Source of the DNA: Nautilus pompilius
Lineage: Eukaryota; Mollusca; Cephalopoda; Nautilida; Nautilidae
Direction of reading: 5' to 3'
Length of the DNA: 64,000 bases
NCBI GenBank assembly: GCA_018389105.1
Contig: JACATO010000308.1
Location: 310,001-374,000, forward strand
Positions 23,168 to 35,587 of the stretch are shown here, in pieces. The number at the start of each line of letters is the position of its first letter. The stretch's first letter is position 1. Both the position numbers and the translations under genes were made by a program. A model generated the notes under the pieces. That model searched no databases and was not told where the DNA came from. It saw only the letters and a program-made list of their open reading frames with translations.

Positions 23168-23688
23168 CTGCAGCCAAATCGGTGGAGATGAAATCTGACT
23201 GTAAATTTTAGGTCGTTTTCGGCAGCGTGCCTCGGTGAACTTTGCGATAATATTGGCCACAGAACCACAAGAAAACAAGAAACACCGAGATCTTAAGCAA
23301 TCCATCGCCGACTCAGGCCACAGTTTGACAGTAAAACAAAGTAAAACAAAGAAATAACCCGGGATGCGTCGCTTGTCAGATGTGACATCGTACACATACA
23401 CATTATCACAGCGTAATATGTAAATCTCAGTCAGATACGTTGAATTTATTGACGGAACGCTTTTATGTATTATACTCTGCATACACACCCACCGGGTCAT
23501 CTCAAAACAATGCGTCTTCTTCTATTTTCCTTCCAAGTATCTTAAAACAGTGGTCGCGTAAGCCATTATTTCCCAGACAGGTATTTCCCCACTTGTAGTG
23601 CCTCAGGTGTCACCATTTGAAGAAATATTACTGTCTGTTCGAAGAATAATCTAATGATACACACAAACTGATAGCCAAGGTGCTAAAG

Positions 23689-23762
23689 TTTCAACGCGTT
23701 AAATTTCTCATTTTATTATTAATCTTTCATAGAAACGTATTCTAAATTATGTAGATAGATGA
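23689..23762 (+). repeat. 74-bp perfect direct repeat, copy 2
   Basis: Identical to 1506-1579. It lies about 1.9 kb upstream of the SDR start, marking the far limit of sequence shared between the intact locus and the left palindrome. Confidence 0.9.
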
Positions 23763-24736
23763 AATCTATTATATTCCTCTTCTTAGTCACGTTTAAAAAT
23801 TTTCTAAATATTATTTATAGATTATGAAGACACGGGCGTGCTTTGTGAGAGTTTAATAATTGATTCTGTTTCACCGACTTCGCTTGTCGAGTGAACTGGT
23901 CGACCGACAGCTCCTGGCAATGCGTTTATTCGTCTTTCTCTCAAGAGGTGTGTGAGATTAGGGCTCCAAGAACACTTCATTAGATAAAGAATTATGTCTC
24001 ACTGAGCGGCACTTAATCTCTCTAATAAAGTCTTAGAATTCTGAGGCTGGAGAATTTGGGATCTGTTGATGTTAAATTAATTTTAACATCTTACTTAATT
24101 TGCTGTTATCTAAAGCAAGAAGTCTCTACTCTTGGCATAAAACCGACAGTCGATAACACTTAGAGTAAGCGAGAGCTAACGACCGGAGCAACATAACCCA
24201 GGTAAGCGACTCAGAGTGCAGGGCATGCTGGGTAGTCACGGATGGGTTGTTCGTTTATCGCGAGAAATTCTTTTCTCTGCAATCTTTGAACATTTCTACG
24301 AATGCACGGCTTGCGCCTATCGTTGTCGGACTCCGATGCCGTTTTTACGAGAACGCCAGTGGCCCACACCCGAGTAGCTGGGGAGCGATGGTATTATGTC
24401 GCTGACCGTTTCCAAATAAACCGATAGAAGAACTCGGAGTAAATGCTAGGCCAGGTGACAGGTTAGTAGATGGGAAAACGCCTTCTAGTGCTGCCCGATG
24501 TTGATAGAAGTCGGATCCACTCTGACGGGGCACGTTTTGTTACACCGCTTGGGTATAGTGTTATTTAATAAGCGGTTCTGGGCTAAATGAACTAATACCT
24601 TAGCGAGTAAATAGAAAAACTACCACATCGCCATTGATCTACTGTGACTGGGACTTCATAGATGCTGTATTTCTAACCATAACCCGCCACCAAAACTAAA
24701 ATCTAGTATCTGAGACGGCCCTCACAACTTTAACAG

Positions 24737-24742
24737 TTTATT
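24737..24742 (-). terminator. Candidate AATAAA poly(A) signal
   Basis: A minus-strand AATAAA about 500 bases after the stop of the gene ending at 25245. A nearer ATTAAA lies around 24965. Position only. Confidence 0.25.
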
Positions 24743-25244
24743 AATAAGTTATCAGTTTTTAAAAAAAATCCGACCGTTATTACAAAAAAGAAGAAAGAAA
24801 CATTGCATTATGTTACAGGGGATGGATACACAGTTTTTCTTTTACTTTTGTACGTTCAAACTGCACGTACACATTCCCCCACCACACAGAGCTAATACCA
24901 TCCGTGTAATAAAGGCGGCCAATTTCACTGTCTGATGACGGGTGGAGAAAAATCGATGCATATTTAATTTTTGATGTCAGTGAACTTCCGTATACATATT
25001 AGTTCAAGCTGTCAACAGGTGATCAAAATTATCATTATAAAAATTTGAATTCACTTAAGCATGATGACTTTTGTGTCAAAGCGTTTTCAAAACACCCCAG
25101 CTTCTCAGACACTGACCGATCGACTTCGTGTTGACGTCATTAAACCTCTGGCGAGCAAAGTATGAACTAGTCAGTCGACGATTGTCTTTTTTATAGGATG
25201 TAGAATCACTCGCGATAAATACTTCTCTCTCCATCTCTCTCAAA

Positions 25245-25841
25245 TTAATTGGCATCAGCGTAAGCAATGTGCACGTTGTCGTAGATACTCATCTTGGAAG
25301 AACTTGTCTGTTCAAAAGTCATTGGGCGCTTAGCTGAAGGATACTGCAGCAGCTGTGGTTCTGGTGGAACATCCAGAGCTTTTTGCCACGGTCTACGTGG
25401 AAGCGATCCCATGTTGGATGTTGACTCTGCTAAGTCGTAATCGTCGTCAGTTGACTCAAGGAGAGGAAACTTTCCGTCCTGAGCGGTAGACTGATGGCGT
25501 CTGTCGACTGACTGCGAGTGTTTGTCGTAGCGTGAAGGATGAGGCTGTCTGTCGTAAGATGAAACAATTAGTTGCGGTTGCTCGTAAAGCGTAAACTGAG
25601 GATCAGGTGACGGACTTTTCTTCGCGAGTTGCGACTGTGCAGTGATCATACGCTCTTTGCCACCGTCGTCATACGGCGAAGCTATGACGACTTTCTTGAT
25701 CGTGGACGTAGCTGAACGGGAACCCCGAGGTGGCAAACTGCCATCTACGGTAGAATTGAATGCCGGAGAGCCGCGCTCGATAGTAGCATAGGTCGGAATC
25801 ACCAGCTCCTTCTCCGCTGTTCCCGCTAACTTCAGTTCATC
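25245..25841 (-). CDS. Two-membrane-segment gene, last exon (cytoplasmic tail)
   Basis: 597 bases, 198 residues, beginning DELKLAGTAEKE after a long polypyrimidine tract and CAG. It stays open with balanced codon use and higher GC than its flanks, and ends in AYADAN and TAA. Low-complexity Ser/Pro/Gln/Asp tail, no folded domain recognised. Confidence 0.8.
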   Translation of the reverse strand, partial: DELKLAGTAEKELVIPTYATIERGSPAFNSTVDGSLPPRGSRSATSTIKKVVIASPYDDGGKERMITAQSQLAKKSPSPDPQFTLYEQPQLIVSSYDRQPHPSRYDKHSQSVDRRHQSTAQDGKFPLLESTDDDYDLAESTSNMGSLPRRPWQKALDVPPEPQLLQYPSAKRPMTFEQTSSSKMSIYDNVHIAYADAN

Positions 25842-28800
25842 CTGAAAAAAGAAAACAAGAAAAAAGCAGTATTTCTGTAGGCTCATCATCAAGATAAAGA
25901 AAACAGCAATAGCCTGGCGTATTCAGGAATGCAGTACGGGAGTTAGTTAGTTAGTCAGTCAGTCTTTTTTAAGCATCTTACTGAGGATTATCCAAACTTA
26001 ATTGATATTTCTGTCTAGCTTTGAGAAAGCGTCAGATTTGAGTTTGGTTGGCTGCGGAGGAAGGCGTCCAGACCTAGCAAACTCTCTTGGATCAGCCACT
26101 GAATAGACCGGGTAGTACGAAACTCATCTGCCAGATGCTCCATTAAAAAACCTATTGCGACAGAGAAAGTTGCCCATCTGTCTTTACTGCGTCCATGCGA
26201 TATAGACCATTGCAAAGTTGGAACACTGTTAAATTGGGGGAAAAGAAAGGTGAAGTATAGCAAAGAGAAACAACCAGCCTCGTAAAAGTTTAGAGATCTC
26301 TGAAAAGAAAAGTAAAAAATCCATTTCAGTTTCTGAAACCATTCTACTCGATCCTAAAGGAATTGCTTTAAAGTATGCTTTCCAGTTTCCAACTCAGTTC
26401 TTTGAGATACACACCCCTTTCAAAAAAAATCGCATAGATTTAGTTAAATTGCTGAAACTCACATTTTCTGTTACTAAAAGTTATCCCCTGTTCTTCATTT
26501 CATATATAAATTTGTCAAAACTAGAAAATATCGGTGGCCGATTTGTCTCAAACTCAGAAGTTGCTGATATATATTTTCATTAAATGGTCACCAGAGACTA
26601 CATTTAAAAAGAATAATTAGTAAGGTTATCAATGCGTAAAACCAGATTTATAATCTTTATTAACAAGTAAAATATTCTATAAATCAGATGGCAATGTGCT
26701 TTCCATGACAAAGAGAACTTGAGTCTTGTTGTTTTCTTGTATCTTTTTTTTTTTTAATGAAACTCCAATATGTTTCTTCTTTTAATCAGAAGAGTTCCAG
26801 CAGAATTTTTGGTCATGGAAGCTGAAGTCAGGGAAGCACGCACTACCTCTTTTCACACCATCTACGTGCTGCTACCCTACCGGTCAGGTCACCAGGAGAT
26901 ACCCTAACTCCATTTATTTGAAGCTTTTCTTTAATACGATTAAAATTGTATTTATTCCTTTTTTCATCAGTTGTCATCTGCCTATCAAAGCGAAAATATA
27001 TAGATAAAATGGTTTTGATTAAACTTTATGTTAGAGTCAGAGATAATTACACGAAATAAGTGGATCTTTATCCGATTATCATTTTGATATAAGGAATAAA
27101 AATCAGGTAAAAGTCTGATGAAAGTAGTGAATACAACCCCGACATGATAGTGCAGTCATAAAGTTACTAATTAAAAATTATCAAATGTGTGTAGAAAATG
27201 ATTTACTGAAAATTCTCCTGTAGATATTTTGGAGACAGCCACCTGAATTCGAGTTTTTTCCGAAGAGAGAGAATAAAACGAAAGCAGCGACATTTTACAC
27301 GTAACACGAACTTCATACACTGCGCTATTTTGCATAATTATTAGGCACAAATACGTCAGGGATGTTCCTATGGTGTTTCTTGAACATGCTTCAAATGTTT
27401 CGAGAATTTAAGTTAATGTACGTAAGAAATTATAAAAAGTGTTAACTGTTATAGAATAAATTACTTATATTTTTAATGAAGCCAATGTTTTATAATGAAC
27501 ACAATGTAATTAAATATTCTTCAGCATATTTTAGTTTCCATGGAGTCCAATTAGTTAACAGTTAGTTTCCGATGAAAGCTCACACATAATTATAAATCAG
27601 ATGCCACTCGCAACTGACTAAATACTTCCACAGTCGCAGTTTAACTAAGAGACGGAGGTCACGAAACTCAGATATTTACTGTAGAATTGCTGCCTTTCCG
27701 TGATGCGTCTCCTTCAGCTATGTGGATCGGTCGGTCGTAGTGGTGCAAGTTAGCTGTCCGGATACATTTAGTTCAGTGGGCTTACTGCCAGCAGACATCG
27801 CTTCCAAAACCAATACTCCTGTCTACCCAAAAATGGTTCTAGATCTCGCGATCGCAGAAATAATTTAGAAATCCAGCATTTTTGTGCGAAGAATGTAGTC
27901 GGTACTAAGATTGGCAATTTGAAAAAAGGATAAAGAGATCAGGTATGTGAGTTGTCCGGATCATCAGCCATCATTGTTTGGTTTCGAGACTCTTCAGGGC
28001 GAAGGATATTGCTTACCATGGAAGATCGATTACATGTACTACAAACTATATCTCAGTCCTTTTCTTTCTCAAATTTTTTACAATAAGTAAATTCTTCAAG
28101 CAACACCAGAGAACCAATCACATCTGCATAATTTAAAACCTGTTGTTTGTTTTAAAGTCGTACAAACACACATTAGGTAAATCTTAAAAAAGTAATTAGA
28201 GAGTGTTTCATAATTAACTGAACAGACTCAGATGTTCGTATGTCAGTAGCAAAACTAAGTTAGTTAGTTTTACATTATTTTAATCCACATCTATTCTACA
28301 TCTTAAGGTAAAATGTGGACATCTGAAATATCAAAGAAAAAAAGACATATACAAAAAACTTGTTCACCATTTTTATATAAACACCCCTGCAGGCGACCAC
28401 ACATCCAGAACTCATGCATAACTTCCGTTATTTTCAGCGCAAACCTTTTCCAATATGAGCTGTTAAATCAGAGGATCTCGGAGGTTACGCGACAAAATTG
28501 CATCTGCCCAACCATCGCTCATGAATCTGCTCATCCATCTACTTCCATACTGTACGGTGCTAACAGGTGGATGCCCCATCTTGCAAAAGCCATAAATTGT
28601 CTATTTGTTGAACTGCTAAGATACACAGTGTCTTCTGTAGCTATGCCTCCCCCCCAATGACCCACAAGGAAAATCGCATCAGCAATATCTCCACTCCAGA
28701 TTCTTACCTAAAACAAGACATGAGGTAAATTCAGTAATACCCTTACGTACAACAGGAAGATCTAACGAAATTATGTCTGCTAACATGCCCATTTAACTTC

Positions 28801-31800
28801 AACAAACTTTCACGAATCCACATGTTTCGCTGCAGTCAGGGTCAGAGAAATTTTAGTAAGCGAAATATCGCAGCATAATTTTACTCGACAACTGAAATCA
28901 TCTCCGAAGAAGCCGTGGGTCATGAAAAAGACAGAGTCATTGCCAATTTTTTTGATGCGTGTTTTATCGATTTGTTGGTGCTACACTGAAAACAGTCGAG
29001 ACAAATCGGCAACACTCCCTGTTTTTAGCACACCTTTACTGACAAGATCATTGCCTTCGTTTACTGTAGAACTCTCTATGCCGTTAACCGAAAAACTTGG
29101 AGCACACCAGACAATATCCTCTGGAGCCAGGCCCTTTTCCAGCAGTCACTGCAATAACAGGCCGGATGATGAAAAAAAAAAAGACAGAAAGAGAAGGCTA
29201 AATTATCATCGATAATTCTCTCATCGAGTCTTCTGTTGTTATAATTGAATTCCTAAACAACAATGGCTAAAGTTTGGCCTTTATAAGTGTTTTGGAACCT
29301 ATTTAAAAAATATCCCCCCCAAAAAAACAAAAAAACTTCATAAATATATAAACTTTCAATTCTGAAAGAAATCTAGATAAAAGTTTCTCTGCGCTAAAGA
29401 GTTTTTGTTACAGCGTTTGATCGATCGGCTTTCCACCTCGGATTTCGAGTGTTCGATGTGTGATCCGTATTATTTGAGTTAATAGAGAATCCGCGTTCGT
29501 AAAGGTTGTGTTGTTAGTCGTCGTAACAACCTTGTCAGCGACAGATCCCATGCGACAAGATGTATATTCACCCGAGTATGCACATAAAGAAAAAAACAGT
29601 CGCAAAGCTGTTCATTGTTTCACTGATTTTATTGTTTGTTAGCCCAGTAACACCCGGACCTAATCCCGGACATTAGTAAAAGCATTCCTTTGTCATCGGA
29701 ACCATGAAACTCAAACAATTTTTACTCTGGCGTCTTATATATTAAAGTTTATTAATTTTCACGTTAACTATTAACTAGAAAAATGTTTTAAAAATATTTG
29801 ATGATTGCCAAAAAGGTTAAACAATGTGATATGCGCAGTAATTTTGTTGCTGAACTTGTAATTTGACAAGTGGCCTTTGGACATTCAAGTGACATCCATA
29901 TGCGCGAATATAACGGATGGAGTTAGCAAATGCCGTGATTTCTGAAGCACTTGTACCAGAAAGAATTTGAGTTGGCCTATAGACTACCACTCATTTTGAT
30001 CGTTGAAGAAGAAAAAAGAGGCTTCTGCTCTTAATTGATTCTGCTAACGGAATTTATCTGACAGAAGTCTGTTAACGCGATTCTTATATATTGTTCACCT
30101 TTCATAAGTATAAACCAGATTGTATCTCCTCCAGAATATTCTTAGACTAACAGTTTATGGTTGGCTTTAATCTGGCGGATAGAATTCATCAATACAAATT
30201 TTATGTTTTTAAATTAATTGTTTAAAAGTATATATTTAATTAAATGTGGTAGACATGGGCATCCGCCTCTTGTCCACTCCGCTGTTGGAAAGTTGATGTT
30301 AATAACGTAATGATGACATTATTTTTTCCCCGATTCTCTGTGCTCACTAGTGCGGGGTGAATCAGGCAAGAAATAACGAGTCTGACGGCACCTGGCTGAA
30401 GGACAAAAGGTCAAAGACCGGGAAGAGAGTAGCACTTTAGGAAAATACAATATAAAGCGCTGGCAGAGCTTGCGTGTGTCAAAGTAATTAACTAAACCAT
30501 CTCTATCTTTGTCTATTTTTTTTAAAGCTGATTGGTTAATTAAGAAATGAAGGGAACAACAATTGGTTAGTATAACTGTGTTTTGATTTAGTTAGTGATC
30601 ATAGCAACGCTACTAATTGGCTAATTGAACTAAGCGCCAGGAGCCACTTCCAGATCCCACCAGGCTATAAAGATTGGCAAAGAAATCCACATCCAATAGC
30701 TGAGTGACCCAGTCAAGTCAAGTACGGTTTACATATTTTGTCAATCCTCTCATTTTTCGAAATGGATATCGGAAAGACTTTAGCAAAGCGGAAATTAAAA
30801 ACACCAGAGAAGAATCAGAAAAGAAGGCAAGAACTTACGGACAAATCTGCAATATTTCTGATCCAGATTCAGCAACAGCAATTAAATGTGATAAACCCAA
30901 TCATTCTGATGACGATCCTGATGATACTGGATTGCATGCTAATTCGTCTATAAAACTAACGGACAATCTTAAACGCAGCATACTGGTAAAAACTTATTTG
31001 TCTCTTGAGAATTATGATTTCAGAAAGGATGCAGAACGATAAATTAATATTCATCATGGCTTACTTGTTTCCCACACCTAGAAAGAGCAATTTATAAATA
31101 TGGTACAACTCTCCGACACCCAGTTACATACTTTCATGAAAGTGCAAGAAGCCATGTTCTTACCGCTTGGCGCAGAAAGTTGGTGGTGGATGAAACTAAC
31201 TTTTTGGCTATCAAGAATAAAACAGAAACATTTCGTGTCAGTTGGACAGCGCTCTGGAGCGGGACGGTGAACAGAGCTGGAAATTATTATATCCAATATT
31301 GTCGACTATTCCATTTTGTTGTACGCATGTCATTGTTTTGTTGTGGTAAAGGAAGCAAAACTGGAAATGTTCAAAGCCGCCTGTTTAATTTTCGTCTTGA
31401 ATCAAAAGATTAGACGCTGCGAAATCATTTGGAAAATGTTTTAGCCGATGCTAGTTACACATCTGTCCGTGTAGAAAAGGGACTCCACTGGATTTTTAAT
31501 AAGTGCTGACATATCTGGAAAGGAGTGATTGTTATTTGTTGTATGCTTCGTCAACGCAATACCATTGGAAATATTATCCGAGAGAAATTTCTTGGATTCG
31601 CAAGACTAAATGCGATGGGTGTTCTACAATGGCAAGAAAGAGAAGGGGCACGCAAGCTACAATAAACGTAAGTATCCAAAACCTGTGTTTGCCCACTGTG
31701 CTGCGCATAAATTCGATGTAGTTGTCAACGACTTGAATTGTGTACCTTAAATACGCAATACAAATGGTACAGTCAAAGCTATCATTACATTTTTTATGCC

Positions 31801-34800
31801 TTTTCCCAAATGTGCCACGTTTGACTGAAAAACACAAACGTATTAGACATTTTTCCGACAATTGAAAGCCTTTCTGATCAGTTAGTCATACCGGCACCAC
31901 AACTTCAGGTAAAAGATGACAAAATACACACAAATTACAATTTTCTTTAGGCACCAATAATGTTTATTTTTTGTCTGACTGTAATTTCTAACTATTCGGA
32001 AATAATGCAATCTGCCACACAAGCTTTCCAAAGCTGTTGAACTTGATATCATATCGTGTTCATGAGCTTATAAGTGTATTTCGTGAACACCGACAAAAAA
32101 CAGAAGAACGATCCAACGAACATTTCGCTAAAGTTCAACATTTGTCGAAGGTGAATACTGTTTTATCTGTTCCCAAACAATGCAGACGGCAGACATTTCA
32201 ATCTAATGTTGGTGGTACCATATTTTGGGTTAATCATTTAATCACTAGAGACGTTTGCTACAGAAAATAAACAACATTTCTGTCTTTTTTGCCTTCATTC
32301 TGTACAGACGGGGCACATTGGACGTGGAGAATTCAAAAACCAAATTGTAATAATAAATGAAGTGTACAAAATTGAAAACTTGGAAGTTGAAGCTATCTCG
32401 CGGTTTAAAATGTGGTCCATAAAGGGGGAAGAACAATGTGTTAGCAAATTAAAAATAGACTATTGAGCTGTTAGAATACACTTATCTATTCCCTTTCATC
32501 CACCAAGCAATTGATATTGCTCTACCAGTAACAACCTGCATAGCGGAAAGGTCGTTTAGCACAATGAGGAGGTTGGAAACATGGCTGAGGTCAACAATGA
32601 CAGATGATCGTTTGTCTGGAGTCTCTATAAGTGTTTATAGAGCAAAAGTTACAGCTAACAAGTACGAACCTATTCAAAAAGTATTGGATAAATTTCGACA
32701 AGACCAGAGATTTTTGCAATGTGTTTTTTGTTTTGTTATTGTGAGCTCTGATGGGGTGGCACAATAGCAAAGGAAGTATCCGAACGTCAGGAACAAAGAA
32801 TTAAATCTTAAATAATTTAAATGAATCGCAAGAAATATTTCTAAGTAAAAAAAATATTGATCAGAATCAAATACCTTTGATAGGGAAAAAAAAAACAAAT
32901 TCCTATTTTTTTTTGTTTTTTTTAACGTTTGTATGTTTTCAAGGCTGGGTACATTCCGCGCTCTTGGTATTATTTTGCCAATTTTACTTCCCACCCTGTA
33001 ATTTATCCGGCTGTCATATATTTTGTTATTTTGCATCTGCCCCCACCTCCCGTGGGATTCTGCTGACGCCCATGGTGATGTTCTAGACATTAATATTTCA
33101 TTGTCTCTGGTGGTGGGGACAGAAAGAGTATGTTTATCGAAATTGCTTTAGAGAATGATGGAGTGACTCCCAGCGAGAGTGTGTTGTACACACTATCCTA
33201 GTATCAATTAATTCCCGGAATAGATGGATTCTCGACATGTTTAGACGTATTCCAGAAGAATCGAGAATTTCTTGGCGATGGCGTAGCGATATTAAAGCAC
33301 GAATCAGCAGCGATGTTTACGAGCAAGAATTTTGTTCAAATGCGGATCCACCCGGAAACAGGAGACAGAATATTGTCTCAAAAGAGTTCTAGAGTAACCC
33401 TCGTGCGGTCTGTCACGAGCAGAGAACAGAGGTTAACTGAAGAAAAGATTTCAGAGCTTATATACGCTTAAAGTAGATGTATCTATATCTGTTCACGATC
33501 TTTCATTAATTAAGATATATAAAAAGTTCTAACATTAATTGCAATACGTAAAAAAATCTCCGTTAATATCATAAACTCAGAATAGGTTAAATGGATTTCT
33601 AAAAAAGCTAATGCAATTAAGAGTAACCAAGTTACTTATTTCATCTGCCAAAAAGCGAGAGGCAACTCTTCGCCATTCTTTCAAATAACCTGCATAAAAC
33701 GTAAGTGACTCCTCGGTGGGGAGGATGCTGCCAACATACTAAAAGAAAGCAATTAGACAGAAAACGACAAAACGACATGACATAACGGCTCTCAGAATGC
33801 TCCGTGGTTATGACAAGAAACACAGTCTTGAAGTTTAATTTAGTTTGCTGCCATCATTTGACAATGGTTGACTTCTCTCTCGCTCTCATCTTACACGGGT
33901 TTTTTTAAGGGCCAATTAAATCATGAACCAGAGCGCTCTCTTTGCCTCTCCGCGCAGTCCTTGTAACTCCATTTAATTTTCGTTGCATGCCCAGGTATTT
34001 AAAATTAGTCGCCATCATTCATAGTTGATGCTACCTTACACGGTGTTATGACGATTATCATCATCGGTATGGATTTTAAAAATCATTGGCATCCCCTCTG
34101 AAAACTCTACAATGAGCGAACTTGCCGAAGAAGGGGGAGGGCTGCTCATTGAGAAAAAAAACAAAATGGTTTTAGAAAAGGGAAGAAAGTCATATTATGT
34201 TAAACAAGGTTCTCCATAAACTGCCAGCTTCTTTTCTTCTGACTGTTTAAGCTACTATTCCATTTCTGCTGCTGCTCACTAATCTCTGAAATCTTTTTAC
34301 CTCTGTTGTGATTTAACCCATCCAAGAAAATAAAATTTAAAACAGATTTTTTCGTTTACAGAAAGTGTTTTTGTGGCATAACTCTCCTGTGGTCTGTTTT
34401 CTAGTCGGTATCATATTCATTATACTAAATATAAGTCGTCTTTACTTCATCTTCACCGACTGCCAAACAGACAAACAGCATCTATGCCGGATATCTGAGT
34501 GTCATTAAATATTTAAGAAATAAGAAATGTCGAAATGCCTCATAAAAATGATATTTTGGTTTTTCGTGTCAGCCATTAACTGGCACTAACCGACTGTGCA
34601 ATCATTATGGCAGCAGTAGCCAAAAAGTTCATACTCATCAGTGTGTATATAGTTCGTGTGATACGGAAGTAAACAACCCTGACAGCCACAGCCACAAATG
34701 GAGGATGTATAAATGTCAGAGTATTATCCAAACTAAAAAGTCATTTAACTCAGACGAAATAAATGCCATCGAACACTACAACCAAAAACCTTAGATTGAT

Positions 34801-35529
34801 ATATAATTAAATCTGTTGACTACGCGATGAACCCAAATGAAAGGAAAAGAGTGCATACTGCTTACTTCAAAAAATAGAAATTATTCCTGGATTTTATCCA
34901 ATGGATAACACGAACACATTTTGTGATAAATAGATTTTCGATGAATGTGTCGTTGAGTTTATCAGTAAGTAAACACGTAGAGACTGATTCCATTGAAGCG
35001 CTCAAAGTCATCGATTGCTGTCAGCCCAGTAGCTTCTGCTGGCAACAACTGTACAAATACATTTTCATCCATCTTCATGCGCAACCCTCGATTCTGGAGT
35101 CAGTCCTGATGATCAAAGAACAGACCAGTCGGGGAGAAAACTACTAAAAATCTTAATTTCTTTAGATGACGACTGTGCCAATATTTTTAATGCTAGTGAT
35201 GTGGTGAATTCTTGTTTTCGTGTTGTCTTTGAAGAAAAGAAAAACAATAAATCCTTAACCGTTTTAGAAAAATTATTTGTAATTAAATTTAAATATTAAA
35301 AGTGCAAGCAATTCTAGATTAAAATATCCATTTTCTAGATTTTATATTTCACGTTACTTCAAAGGACTGTAACTAATAAATAAAATGATAATTAATAATT
35401 AATCTTCTAGAGATTTATTATATTTCATTGTTTATTTAATTTCTATAAGTATCTATCTAGCTGAGTAAAATCAATAGTGTGTCATTTCTCTGTAAAATAG
35501 AAAGTAGAAAGAACACTGGTGTGAGTGAC

Positions 35530-35587
<58 letters not shown>

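Larger units (their letters stand above)
23168..25244. other. Intergenic region between the SDR and two-membrane-segment genes
   Basis: Holds the second copy of the 74-bp repeat (23689-23762) and the presumed 3' UTR of the next minus-strand gene. No further gene is recognised. Confidence 0.5.

Noticed and set aside
22853..23500. A 215-codon minus-strand frame with Ala/Arg/Ser repeats
   Set aside because: Its repetitive core is the 29-bp minisatellite; similar repeats appear in several frames on both strands, and there is no splice or domain evidence.
28313..28660. A 115-codon plus-strand frame
   Set aside because: No recognisable motif, low-complexity start, and antisense within an intron.
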